Origin: Flavobacterium aquidurense
GTDB lineage: Bacteria; Bacteroidota; Bacteroidia; Flavobacteriales; Flavobacteriaceae
Direction: 5' to 3'
Length of the DNA stretch: 64,000 nt
Assembly: GCF_001404985.1 (NCBI RefSeq)
Contig: NZ_JRLF01000009.1
Coordinates: forward strand, 1-64,000
Each line of letters begins with the position of its first letter. The stretch's first letter is position 1. Shown piece by piece: positions 35,161 to 44,507 of this stretch. Made by a program: the position numbers and the translations under genes. The notes beneath the pieces are model-generated. The model saw only the letters and a list, made by a program, of their open reading frames with translations. It had not been told where the DNA came from and ran no database searches.

Positions 35161-37068
35161 TTAGTTCTTGGTTAATATAATTTTAGCATTGTCGTTTCTT
35201 GAAACCTGCTCCATAAAAAGGCGGTATTCATCATATTCTTTATTAGAATATTTCCCTTTATTTAAAAACATCGAGCGTTTATACGTCAGTTTATTATTTT
35301 CTTTTTTGATGATTTCGGTTTTATATTCTCCAAATTTTCCTTTCAATTCAAAATTTGAAGGCAAAAATTCTATCGTAAAACCAGCGGGTAAATTAATTTC
35401 GATTTCATCTGTATCTAAATAGCCACGCTGAATTTCAAATGGATTTTTTCTATTTCTGATTCTTTTGACATTAACGGAACTTTGATTGAAAGCATCTACC
35501 GTAAAAATCATTTTATTACCCGAAATCACAGCATAGTTTATGGCGCTTATTTGTACATCTTCAGTAAATTGAATATTCTCTTTATTATTTAAAAGAGATA
35601 TTTTTCCAAGTTTTAAATTATTGATATTACTCCAATAATTTTTGTAATGAGCTTCTTTTTCGTTTGGCTGTAATTTCTCTACTTGTATCCTTCTACCGTA
35701 TTTAGACCCCTCAGATTGAATATTTATTTTACCCGAAAAACTACCATTCTCATCTATTACATAACTTCCTTGGCTAGACTGCTTATTTTTTAATGGATCG
35801 TAAATTTTTGTTCTTATTATTTCTCCACCATCAGGCTTAATAACAAGAACTTTTCTATCATCAGTAAAATTTGCTTGATATCCAAAAGGATCATTTTGAT
35901 TTGTACATTCTAAAAAAACATATTCATTCTGATCTGCCACACACAAGATTACATGATTTCCTTGTATTGAAAAGAAATCCTCATCAATATCAAGCAAATC
36001 AAAATTCCCATATAACTCTGTGTAATAAGACTGCACACCTACAACGTCTAACAAAGCTCTTGTATAATTAGATAGTGCCTTACAGTCTCCATATCCTAAC
36101 CGATCAACATCTGCAGCCATCATAGGTTTAAATCCGCCAATTCCCAATTGGATACTCACGTATCTAGACTTTTCCTGCATAAACTTATATACAATTTTTG
36201 CTTTCTTGATCGGATCTGATTCATTACCAACTAATCCTTTTATTTTTGCTTTTGTTTCTTCAGGTAGTATTGTTGTCTCTTTTAAAATTTTATCTGAAAA
36301 CCACTTTCCATATTCCTTCCAGTTCTTTGCATTTCCATCAATTCCTTCAAGATTAAAATATTCTAAACTCATCATTACTTTTGGATACAATTGACTAAAA
36401 CCTGGACTATAATCCTCAGGTTTTTGTGCTAAAATATTTTTAGTCACATACGATAATTGAGTATCTGTATCTGTAATTTTTTTAATATCAAAAACTGAAA
36501 GTTGACTTTCTTTTTTTCTAAATCCAAGATTATTAGGATACTTCACATTCAAGATGCTTTTTTCTACGCTAACAAAATAATCTTCTAAAGGATACCAGTT
36601 TGGAAAAAGAGCAGTACTTGAAGTTTCTTTCTCACTTTTGTAAACTACTGTATATGGATAAGAGATTGGAGTATATTCTAAATAAATATATCTTGCATCA
36701 GAAGCAAGTGTGGCCCCATCAACTGCACTAACATCTTTAAAATCTTTTCGTTTTATTTTTTTAATTTCATTACCTAATGCATCGTAAATCGTAGCTTCAA
36801 TATTTTTAATGGAGCTTCTTTTATTATAACTATCGTGTGCATTAATTCCCCATGCTCCCTTTTCATTTAAAACTGTTACAACTCTCTCAGTCTTAATAGT
36901 CATACTCCGCTGCGAAAGAATATTTATATCAGTCTGATCTAAACGAACAACAGCATTAGCATTTTCTTTAAGACTATCTGCAATTGCAGTTACGGCATAT
37001 TCACTCTTTTGAGCAGAAGAAATTAGGGAAACAAAGAAAAAAAATAATGCGAAAAAAGGTTTTTTCAT
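35161..37068 (-). CDS. DUF3857 transglutaminase-like protein with intact catalytic residues (first of three)
   Basis: This 635-residue secreted protein has a signal peptide (cleaved after about residue 19), a DUF3857 domain and a transglutaminase-like domain. The catalytic motif YGDCKALSNY (C329) and NHVILCV (H372) are intact. Unlike its two downstream paralogues it could therefore be an active cysteine peptidase or transglutaminase. It is more distant from them in sequence. The substrate is unknown. It is first of the three tandem genes, 8 bp before the next. Confidence 0.87.
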   Translation of the reverse strand: MKKPFFALFFFFVSLISSAQKSEYAVTAIADSLKENANAVVRLDQTDINILSQRSMTIKTERVVTVLNEKGAWGINAHDSYNKRSSIKNIEATIYDALGNEIKKIKRKDFKDVSAVDGATLASDARYIYLEYTPISYPYTVVYKSEKETSSTALFPNWYPLEDYFVSVEKSILNVKYPNNLGFRKKESQLSVFDIKKITDTDTQLSYVTKNILAQKPEDYSPGFSQLYPKVMMSLEYFNLEGIDGNAKNWKEYGKWFSDKILKETTILPEETKAKIKGLVGNESDPIKKAKIVYKFMQEKSRYVSIQLGIGGFKPMMAADVDRLGYGDCKALSNYTRALLDVVGVQSYYTELYGNFDLLDIDEDFFSIQGNHVILCVADQNEYVFLECTNQNDPFGYQANFTDDRKVLVIKPDGGEIIRTKIYDPLKNKQSSQGSYVIDENGSFSGKINIQSEGSKYGRRIQVEKLQPNEKEAHYKNYWSNINNLKLGKISLLNNKENIQFTEDVQISAINYAVISGNKMIFTVDAFNQSSVNVKRIRNRKNPFEIQRGYLDTDEIEINLPAGFTIEFLPSNFELKGKFGEYKTEIIKKENNKLTYKRSMFLNKGKYSNKEYDEYRLFMEQVSRNDNAKIILTKN

Positions 37069-37132
37069 TAGTAAGTAATTTCGCCAAATATATATTATTT
37101 TTAGAAATTTTTAACACTGGTCTAATGATTTT

Positions 37133-37585
37133 TTAATCTCTGTTTTTGCTGTCTATTAAAATCGTTACAGGCCCGTCATTCAGGAGATTAACCTTCATAT
37201 CTGCACCAAAAATTCCGGTTTGTATTTTCTTATTGAATTCTTTTTCTAAAGACTGAACAAAATTCTCATACATTGGGATCGCAAAGTCTGGTTTGGCAGC
37301 TTTTATATAAGATGGACGATTCCCTTTTTTTATAGAAGCATGAAGTGTAAATTGACTTACCACAATAATATCGCCATCAACATCCTGAACAGAACAATTC
37401 ATGACGTCATTCTCGTCGCCAAAAATTCTCATTTTTATGATTTTCCCAACCAGCCAATCAATATCTTCCTGAGTATCGAGATCTTCAATTCCAACTAATA
37501 TTAATAAACCTTTCTGAATATCAGCTACTTTTTTTTCATCAACCGTAACTGATGCCTGAGAAACTCTTTGAATTACTATTTTCAT
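37133..37585 (-). CDS. dtd: D-aminoacyl-tRNA deacylase
   Basis: This 150-residue enzyme removes D-amino acids mischarged on tRNA. It begins MKIVIQRVSQASVTVDEKKV and carries the catalytic SQFTLHASIKKGNRPSY region and the DGPVTILIDS ending (Gly-cisPro-type NxGPVT motif, here NDGPVT). I chose this ATG because an upstream in-frame ATG at 37660 would add 25 residues unlike any family member. It lies between rsgA and the DUF3857 trio on the same strand. Confidence 0.94.
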   Translation of the reverse strand: MKIVIQRVSQASVTVDEKKVADIQKGLLILVGIEDLDTQEDIDWLVGKIIKMRIFGDENDVMNCSVQDVDGDIIVVSQFTLHASIKKGNRPSYIKAAKPDFAIPMYENFVQSLEKEFNKKIQTGIFGADMKVNLLNDGPVTILIDSKNRD

Positions 37586-37739
37586 TATAATAGAAGATAT
37601 TTTGGTTTTACCACAGATTATACGAATTAAAAAGATTTTAAACTCTAACGTTACATGCACTGCAGTTCATCTCTACAATCAAACTCTGTCGATAATTTTT
37701 GATTTGGAATTTGGACTTCAAGAAATTGAGATTTGTTTT

Positions 37740-38717
37740 TTATTTCCTAAGTTCATCACTTGCTTTACGATCTTCATCATAAGAATCTGTACGATAATTT
37801 TCGTCATCGCCTTCTAAGATCTTCAAGTAACTGTTATAACGTGACCAGGCGATCTCGTCTCTTTCTAAAGCAGCTTTAATAGCACAATGTGGTTCTTCTT
37901 TATGCAGGCAATTATTGAATTTGCATTGATCTTTTAATTTGAAGAATTCAGGAAAATAACCGCTGATTTCTTCTTTTTCCATATCAACAATTCCGAAACC
38001 TTTAATTCCCGGTGTGTCGATGATTTTTGCATCAAAAGACAAATCATACATTTCTGCAAAAGTAGTGGTATGCTGACCTTGTTTGCTGGCCTCAGAAATG
38101 GTTTTGGTTTTAAGATGTAAAGACGGTTCCATTGCATTTACCAAAGTCGATTTACCTACTCCTGAATGTCCGGAAAACATACTTACTTTACCAATCATCA
38201 TTTCTTTTAATTCCTCAACACCTTTCATTTCTGTAGAAGAAACACGAAGACATTTATACCCGATTTGCTGATATACGTATTGCATATACAATTGATCCTC
38301 CAATGTTGGTTCATCAAAAGTATCTATTTTATTAAAAACCAAGATTGTTTCGATATTATAGGCTTCGGCAGTTACCAGAAAACGATCTATAAAATTGAAG
38401 GTTGTTGGAGGATTATTAATCGTGATCAATAAAAATACACGATCAATATTCGATGCGATAATATGCATTTGATGCGATAAATTAACCGATTTACGAACGA
38501 TATAATTCTTTCTTTCGTGAATATTAAAAATAGTTCCGGTTAAAGCATCAGAAGTTTCTTCGAGTTCATAATCGACAATATCGCCTACAGCAATAGGATT
38601 GGTACTTTTGATCCCTTTCATCCTAAACTTCCCTTTCATACGACATTCTATAAAACCGCCTTTTTCTGATTTTACAGTGTACCAACTTCCTGTAGATTTA
38701 TATACGAGTCCTGTCAT
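37740..38717 (-). CDS. rsgA: Ribosome small-subunit-dependent GTPase A
   Basis: This 325-residue circularly permuted GTPase assists late 30S maturation. An OB-fold N-terminus (about 1-75) is followed by the GTPase motifs in permuted order. NKID (129-132, G4) precedes the P-loop GHSGVGKST (183-191, G1) and DTPG (G3). The C-terminal zinc site is CKFNNCLHKEEPHC. Length is normal. dtd follows after 154 bp. Confidence 0.95.
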   Translation of the reverse strand: MTGLVYKSTGSWYTVKSEKGGFIECRMKGKFRMKGIKSTNPIAVGDIVDYELEETSDALTGTIFNIHERKNYIVRKSVNLSHQMHIIASNIDRVFLLITINNPPTTFNFIDRFLVTAEAYNIETILVFNKIDTFDEPTLEDQLYMQYVYQQIGYKCLRVSSTEMKGVEELKEMMIGKVSMFSGHSGVGKSTLVNAMEPSLHLKTKTISEASKQGQHTTTFAEMYDLSFDAKIIDTPGIKGFGIVDMEKEEISGYFPEFFKLKDQCKFNNCLHKEEPHCAIKAALERDEIAWSRYNSYLKILEGDDENYRTDSYDEDRKASDELRK

Positions 38718-38855
38718 TCAAATTTTAGATTGCTGATTTTAGATTTTAGATTATTCTGAAAACTAAAAATATTAAAAGGCAAAATTACGTTTTTAGAATT
38801 GAACAACGCAACTTCGCCTTTTAAAATTGAAAAACAGATCCTAAAATTGACTCGT

Positions 38856-41800
38856 TTACCAAACAATTTCAGCTAATATCTCATTTTCTTTAATTTTTCC
38901 TAACTGAATTGTTTTTAAAGTTTTTGTGGTTTTTCCCGCTCTTGTAGTATAAATTTCCACCATAATTGTAGCAGGACCATTTTGAGTAAGCTCAGTTTCG
39001 CCAAAATAATTGGTTTTAATTTGATATTTTCCTTTAATCGCATTTCTGATTAAATATTGTTCTGGACCGTAACCTTGTGTAAAATCTTTAGAGAATCTTG
39101 CGCCGGCTTGTGTGTCTTTATGTCCATAATAACATTCTTCTCCATTTGGCTCCATAATATGCAAATCAAGATCAACATCCATTAAATTCCAATTCATAAT
39201 TATTCTAATATCAACTGGCATTTTCTCCAAATATTTTTTATCGAGTTTGTCTGTTTTCAAACCTTTATGTTCAATAGTCAGGCGGTTAATATCCATTAAA
39301 ATAATATCTTCAACACCTTCATATTGTCCGCTCATTTCTCCGTAATAGTTTACTTCTAAGGCTTTAATCAATTGGTCAAAAGCTTCCTGATACTTTCCTG
39401 CATCTTCAAGAGCTAATGCATAATCTCTTAAACTTTGTGGCTCATGCGCTCTCCATTTTGCAATTTGCCTTGCAGTAAACTCAGCATCATCATAAGCTTT
39501 CCATTGTCGTAAAGTATAAGTAAGTGTTTTATAAAGCTGATGATTTTCTAAACCTAAATCTGCAATATTGCTAATGATTTGCAATGCTCTTTTTACATCG
39601 CCCTGATTATAGAAAAAATGTGCTACATCAAAATAAAAGCTTGGGTTGTTTTCTTGTCCGTTTCTTAATTCAAAATACAATTCGTATTGTTTTTCTTTTG
39701 GTGCTTTTGCTAAAGCTTTAAGATATAATCGATCCGGATTCCAGGTTTTAGTCTGATTTTCGATTGCCTGAGAATCCTTGTTTTCTACAATAAAATCTTT
39801 TTTAGAATCTTCATTCGATAAAGTTTCCTTATTTAAAGATTTATCAGCTTCAGTCGCTTGACTTACTTGAACTCCCGCAACTTTTCCGGCAAGTGCTTGA
39901 GATACATTAGTATTTTTCGAAATACTTTCAGACGAGATTGTTTGCACAGAATAAGAAACATCAGATTTTTTAACTGTTCCATAACCAACAACGACAACTT
40001 CTTTCAACTCAGATTCTGCTTTTTTTTCTGAGCTGTCTAAAGTCATTTCAGAAGCTCTTGCCGATACCGGCGCAACAAATTTAACCTGATCTGCTACAGG
40101 ACTTGATTTCGCTTCTTCGACTATAGATAATACTGGTCCTGAACCAACAGGCTCATCAATTGTAAGCACAGCATTGGCATCGCCTTTTATGGTTTCAGAT
40201 CCTCTGCGAAAGTTTTTCTTAGATTTTGGTAAAACTTTTGGAGCTGAATATTTAAGATCTTTTTTCCACCAATGATTTAAATCTTCAAAATAACTTTGGA
40301 TACTTTCCCAGTTATTCTTTTGTTGTGCGAGATTATTATTCTGTTCCTGTTTTTTAATTCGGTCAAATTCCGCACGTAATTCTGCTGGCGGAATAATATC
40401 ATAAGAGATATAATCTCGAATATCTTCCAGAACGATCAATGATGTATTTTTGGTTATGATTCCGTATTTTTTACCCAGAAGTTCAATCTCATCAGCATTT
40501 TTAGCGTATTGAAAATCAAGATTCGCTATTTTTTTCTGTGCCCAAAGTTTTTCAATATTAATATCATTTGTACTTTGAATACTTGCATCCAGCGTTATTT
40601 TTCGCTCTAAAACAGCTTCGTTATTATAACCAAATAACAACGTAATTTCATTTTTAGGATTTAATGAAATCCCTGAAAAACTAAAACTACCAGAAACTGA
40701 AGTTCCTTCGATTGGATATAAATCAGTTACTGTATAATTATCTTTTATTCCTAAAAATTTCAGGGTCGTATTCATCAATTTATCCAACGCATTTTCCTGA
40801 TTTATCTGGTTTAAGTTGATCAAATTAGCGCCAGTTTGCATCGAAGAATAATTAAGGAAAGAAAAATCAGCAGAAACAGATGACGTAATCGTATAAATTG
40901 GCTTTTTAGTTTTTGGTAAAACATTGTCACTTAAAGAAGATAAACCATCAGAGAAAAACAAAAATTCATCGTGAGCTAAAAGGTTGATTTTAGAAAATCT
41001 AGTTCCTCCATCATATTTAGTATTTTCTAAAATAGCTTTTAATGCATTCCAGTTTCCATTAGTAATTATATATTCATTTTGTTTTTCGAAAGTGTAATTC
41101 AAAAAGTACAAAGTGACTTTCGTATTTTTTATTTTTTGAAAATAAGCATCAAGCAAAGCCAATTCTTTTTTCAAATCACGTGTTTTGCAACTCAAAGAAT
41201 TATCCCAAATCAAGCCAATTGAAACTGGTGTTTTTTTGGTGATTTTATTTCCTTCGACAAAAGTATTTCCATAAAAATAATGCTGACCGCCAACATCCTG
41301 CATAATTACGCTTGGAATATTTTGCTGAATTGGAATTTTAAAAACTAATTTTTCAGATGGCTGATAGTTTTCTTTTTTTATGGAAGTCTGAAAAGATTGA
41401 TTCCATTTTGAAAAAGCAATTTCACTACCGGAATTCTCCGCAATAGTTGGCGTTGTCGCAGTTCCTAAAACCGAAACATTTATTTCAAACTGATCCAGTT
41501 TTTTAGGATAACGACTCACTAATTGGTACGCCAGATTATCTTTATCAAATGCCGAAAGTTCTTCTTCATAGCCAATAATAACAGTTCGTTCTCCGTTTGG
41601 CATCAACGGATAAATTCTGGTTCTAAAATTATTACCATCTACCTTTTCCAACAATCCGGGATCGACACGACGATGTTCGATGGCTTCAAAAACCTGTTTG
41701 CCTTTATTTTTATTTACAGGAACTGCTTCTCTCATTTTTCCATTAATATCAATTGCATATCTTGAAACCGAAACATTTTCTGGTAACGGAAAAATAAGTT

Positions 41801-42047
41801 CTGCTTCCATCTGGCGTGTTCCTGAATTAAAAAAATGCATTTCGGCAGTTGTATACGCAATATTCCCAACCACTTTTACATTGACAATTAATTTATTCAT
41901 CCTTACTTTTTCAGCATCTTCCCCTTTTACCGTAAGTTCCGGACTTTGTGCGAAGGATTTTGTTCCTAAAAACAATAACATATAAAATAACACTTTCAAG
42001 TTTACTTGAAAAATTCCTGGCTGAGATAAACGTCTTTTTAATTTCAT
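38856..42047 (-). CDS. VIT/VWA-domain protein with TonB-like and receptor-plug-like segments
   Basis: This 1063-residue secreted protein has a signal peptide ending near residue 34 and a VIT domain (about 38-165; DINGKMREAVPVNKNKGKQV). A von Willebrand A-type domain follows (about 275-430) with a degenerate metal site. Residues about 612-670 copy the linker blocks of TonB in this window (ETIKGDANAVLTIDEPVGSG, DQVKFVAPVSARASEMT). Residues about 676-722 (VVVVGYGTVKKSD, QALAGKVAGVQV) resemble a TonB-receptor plug segment, but no barrel follows. A TPR-like region (about 780-930) and a DUF2135-like C-terminus (about 945-1045) end it. A surface or periplasmic scaffold is plausible. Confidence 0.8.
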   Translation of the reverse strand: MKLKRRLSQPGIFQVNLKVLFYMLLFLGTKSFAQSPELTVKGEDAEKVRMNKLIVNVKVVGNIAYTTAEMHFFNSGTRQMEAELIFPLPENVSVSRYAIDINGKMREAVPVNKNKGKQVFEAIEHRRVDPGLLEKVDGNNFRTRIYPLMPNGERTVIIGYEEELSAFDKDNLAYQLVSRYPKKLDQFEINVSVLGTATTPTIAENSGSEIAFSKWNQSFQTSIKKENYQPSEKLVFKIPIQQNIPSVIMQDVGGQHYFYGNTFVEGNKITKKTPVSIGLIWDNSLSCKTRDLKKELALLDAYFQKIKNTKVTLYFLNYTFEKQNEYIITNGNWNALKAILENTKYDGGTRFSKINLLAHDEFLFFSDGLSSLSDNVLPKTKKPIYTITSSVSADFSFLNYSSMQTGANLINLNQINQENALDKLMNTTLKFLGIKDNYTVTDLYPIEGTSVSGSFSFSGISLNPKNEITLLFGYNNEAVLERKITLDASIQSTNDINIEKLWAQKKIANLDFQYAKNADEIELLGKKYGIITKNTSLIVLEDIRDYISYDIIPPAELRAEFDRIKKQEQNNNLAQQKNNWESIQSYFEDLNHWWKKDLKYSAPKVLPKSKKNFRRGSETIKGDANAVLTIDEPVGSGPVLSIVEEAKSSPVADQVKFVAPVSARASEMTLDSSEKKAESELKEVVVVGYGTVKKSDVSYSVQTISSESISKNTNVSQALAGKVAGVQVSQATEADKSLNKETLSNEDSKKDFIVENKDSQAIENQTKTWNPDRLYLKALAKAPKEKQYELYFELRNGQENNPSFYFDVAHFFYNQGDVKRALQIISNIADLGLENHQLYKTLTYTLRQWKAYDDAEFTARQIAKWRAHEPQSLRDYALALEDAGKYQEAFDQLIKALEVNYYGEMSGQYEGVEDIILMDINRLTIEHKGLKTDKLDKKYLEKMPVDIRIIMNWNLMDVDLDLHIMEPNGEECYYGHKDTQAGARFSKDFTQGYGPEQYLIRNAIKGKYQIKTNYFGETELTQNGPATIMVEIYTTRAGKTTKTLKTIQLGKIKENEILAEIVW

Positions 42048-42124
42048 AACACGAGAGTTAAGTTTGTATATAACTATAGAGCATATAAAATCTAAAAAGG
42101 TTGGAATGGGTTATAAAAAAATTT

Positions 42125-42349
42125 AAACTATATAAGCTATATAAGAAAATATTAGCCTAAGATTGAGATTAAAGCTGTTCTATATAGATTTAACTTATAT
42201 AGGTTATAACCAAAAAAAATCTCCAACACTTCTTTTACAAAGTGCCGGAGATTCTTAAAAAAAACAATCTATTTTCAAATAATGCTATAAGAAAATTTTA
42301 AAATAGTTTTAATAAAACTTAAATTAACTTATATCACTTAATAGGGTTT
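42125..42349. repeat. Diverged ACCATATAAG-family copies around a terminator
   Basis: A forward partial copy lies at 42125-42145 (AACTATATAAGCTATATAAG). Inverted partial copies lie at 42190-42211 and 42324-42349. They enclose the hairpin at 42219-42254. These copies are more diverged than those at 12.5, 29.3 and 56.7 kb. Confidence 0.55.
42219..42254 (-). terminator. Terminator of the aromatic amino-acid operon
   Basis: AATCTCCAACACTT pairs with AAGTGCCGGAGATT with two mismatches. A U-run follows on the minus strand. It is about 100 bp beyond the last gene of the operon. Confidence 0.7.
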
Positions 42350-42355
42350 AGAAAA

Positions 42356-43438
42356 TTATGCGTTGAAAATTTTCTCCTGGTGACCAATACTTTCCTGGTG
42401 AATCGCTTTGAACATTTTTAAAACAAATTCTTCAGAAAGTCCTTTTTTCTCTCCTTCAAGAATCATTTTTCCTAAAATTTCGTTCCAACGGTTATTTTGA
42501 AGAATCGCTACGTTTGCATCTTTTTTCACCTGACCAATTTCGTCGGCTACTTTCATACGTTTTCCTAACATCTCTAATAAGTTAGCATCAAGTACATCGA
42601 TGTTCGCTCTTAATTTTGTCATTTTATTGCTGTACTCATCTGTAGTATCATCTGTTTTTCTGATCGTCAAATCTTTAATGATTTGTTTCAAAGCATCAGG
42701 AGTAACTTGTTGGGCAGCATCAGACCAAGCATTGTCCGGATCGTAGTGCGTTTCGATAATCATACCATCGTAATTCAAATCTAAAGCCTCTTGAGTTACT
42801 TCAAAAATCATTTTACGATCTCCTGTAATATGAGATGGATCGATGATTAATGGTAAATCAGGGAATTTATTTTGTAATTCGATAGCAATTTGCCATTCCG
42901 GAATGTTTCTGTATTTTGTTTTTTCGTAAGTCGAGAAACCTCTGTGAATAACTCCTAATTTCTCGATTCCAGCCATATGTAAACGCTCAACACCACCTAA
43001 CCATAAAGCTAAATCAGGGTTTACAGGGTTTTTAACTAAAACGATTTTATCAGTTCCTTTCAACGTATCAGCAATTTCCTGAACAGCAAAAGGGTTTGCA
43101 GTTGTACGGGCACCAACCCATAAAACGTCGATATCATGTTCTAAAGCCAGTTTACAATGCGCTGCAGTTGCAACTTCAGTTCCCATTAATAAACCAGTTT
43201 CTTTCTTAGCTTTTTGCAACCATTTTAAACCAATTTCTCCAACACCTTCAAATCCTCCCGGACGAGTTCTTGGTTTCCAGATTCCTGCTCTGAACACACT
43301 AACTTTTGAATCTTTCAATTCATGAGCAATTTTCAATACTTGATCTTCTGTTTCTGCACTACATGGTCCTGCTATCACAAGTGGGTGATTTAAATTGAAA
43401 TCTTCTAACCACTTTCTCATTTCTTTCTTATTTTCCAT
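42356..43438 (-). CDS. Bifunctional DAHP synthase / chorismate mutase
   Basis: This 360-residue fusion joins two steps of aromatic synthesis. The N-terminal class I-beta DAHP synthase (about 10-265) contains PLVIAGPCSAE (18-28), VFRAGIWKPRTRPGGFEGVG and IIDPSHITGDR. The C-terminal AroQ chorismate mutase (about 270-355) is the helical segment starting KMTKLRANIDVLDANLLEML. It condenses PEP with erythrose-4-phosphate and also converts chorismate to prephenate. It is the last gene of the pheA-aminotransferase-tyrA-DAHPS operon, 19 bp after tyrA, and so should be under the pheA leader. Confidence 0.94.
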   Translation of the reverse strand: MENKKEMRKWLEDFNLNHPLVIAGPCSAETEDQVLKIAHELKDSKVSVFRAGIWKPRTRPGGFEGVGEIGLKWLQKAKKETGLLMGTEVATAAHCKLALEHDIDVLWVGARTTANPFAVQEIADTLKGTDKIVLVKNPVNPDLALWLGGVERLHMAGIEKLGVIHRGFSTYEKTKYRNIPEWQIAIELQNKFPDLPLIIDPSHITGDRKMIFEVTQEALDLNYDGMIIETHYDPDNAWSDAAQQVTPDALKQIIKDLTIRKTDDTTDEYSNKMTKLRANIDVLDANLLEMLGKRMKVADEIGQVKKDANVAILQNNRWNEILGKMILEGEKKGLSEEFVLKMFKAIHQESIGHQEKIFNA

Positions 43439-43457
43439 CTTAATTTTTAGTTTATTT

Positions 43458-44315
43458 TTATTTTTTAATTGTTAATCCGTTTAATATTTCTTTGATTTTA
43501 TTCGTGCTTTCCATTTCTTCAAAAATGGCATTGTAATTTTCATCTTTCAACAAATCCCTAAACCGACTGAGATTTGAGATATATTCTTCTAATGTTTCAA
43601 TAACGTGTTCTTTGTTCTGCTTAAAAATCGGTGTCCACATTGCCGGCGAACTTTTGGCTAAACGAACAGTACTTTCAAATCCACTTCCCGCCATATCAAA
43701 AATATCCTGTTCGTCTTTTTCCTTATTCATTACCGTTTTCCCAAGCATAAACGAGCTAATGTGCGACAAATGCGAAACGTAAGCAATATGTTTATCGTGC
43801 GAAGTTGGATCCATATATCGAATCCTCATTCCTATTTCGCTAAAAAGCTTTAACGCCTTTTCCTGCAATTTAAAAGTGGTTTTTTCCACCTCACAAATTA
43901 TGTTTGTCTTTCCTTTAAACAAACCTCTTATCGCTGCCGAAGGTCCTGAGAACTCCGTTCCTGCTATCGGATGCGTTGCAATAAAATTTCTTCTTTTTGG
44001 GTGACTGGCAACAGCATCACAAATTGGCTTTTTAGTCGAACCTACTTCAAAAACAATCGTTTTATCACCAACTAAATCCAGCACTTTTGGCAAAACTACC
44101 AATGCAACATCTACAGGAACCGAAACAATTACAAAATCAGCTTCTGCCAATTCTTCAAAACTTCCTGCCTGATCAATAACACCTAGATCAATTGCTTCCT
44201 GCAGGTGTTTTTCGTTATTATCAATCCCAAAAATAGTTGCATCAGGATGTTGGTCTTTGATGTCCAGCACCATCGAACCGCCTATTAACCCTATTCCTAT
44301 TACGTATACTTTCAT
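43458..44315 (-). CDS. tyrA: Prephenate dehydrogenase
   Basis: This 285-residue NAD(P)-dependent enzyme converts prephenate to 4-hydroxyphenylpyruvate in tyrosine synthesis. The Rossmann motif VIGIGLIGGSMV (5-16) has the GxGxxG glycines G7, G9 and G12. FIATHPIAGTEFSGPSAA and the helical SHLSHISSFMLG follow as in the family. There is no chorismate mutase or ACT domain, consistent with the mutase being fused to the DAHP synthase downstream. It is third in the aromatic operon. Confidence 0.93.
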   Translation of the reverse strand: MKVYVIGIGLIGGSMVLDIKDQHPDATIFGIDNNEKHLQEAIDLGVIDQAGSFEELAEADFVIVSVPVDVALVVLPKVLDLVGDKTIVFEVGSTKKPICDAVASHPKRRNFIATHPIAGTEFSGPSAAIRGLFKGKTNIICEVEKTTFKLQEKALKLFSEIGMRIRYMDPTSHDKHIAYVSHLSHISSFMLGKTVMNKEKDEQDIFDMAGSGFESTVRLAKSSPAMWTPIFKQNKEHVIETLEEYISNLSRFRDLLKDENYNAIFEEMESTNKIKEILNGLTIKK

Positions 44316-44507
44316 ATTTCTTTTTATTAGAAGCTATTTCCTGCTATCCGTTTCAATCTTTACCGCCGAACCCCGGCGCAAAAGGATTTCCACTTCTATC
44401 AGGGCTACGGCTTCTCGTTTTTTCAAGATCTTTATTTTTTTCTTATCACCCAGACAAACTATACCAAAAAATATAAAATCTTGACTCTTTACTCTTTGCT
44501 CTTGCTT

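Larger units (their letters stand above)
42048..42355. other. Gap upstream of the VIT/VWA gene and downstream of the aromatic operon
   Basis: The gap holds ACCATATAAG-family copies and a terminator hairpin, both listed separately. I see no gene or promoter consensus in it. Confidence 0.5.

Noticed and set aside
37586..37660. N-terminal extension of dtd
   Set aside because: The added residues are unlike any D-aminoacyl-tRNA deacylase, whose start MKIVIQRV fits the internal ATG.
44316..44507. Separate promoter or attenuator before tyrA
   Set aside because: The 192-bp gap contains only AT-rich words and short GC patches, with no leader frame, U-tract hairpin or TAnnTTTG box convincing enough to report.
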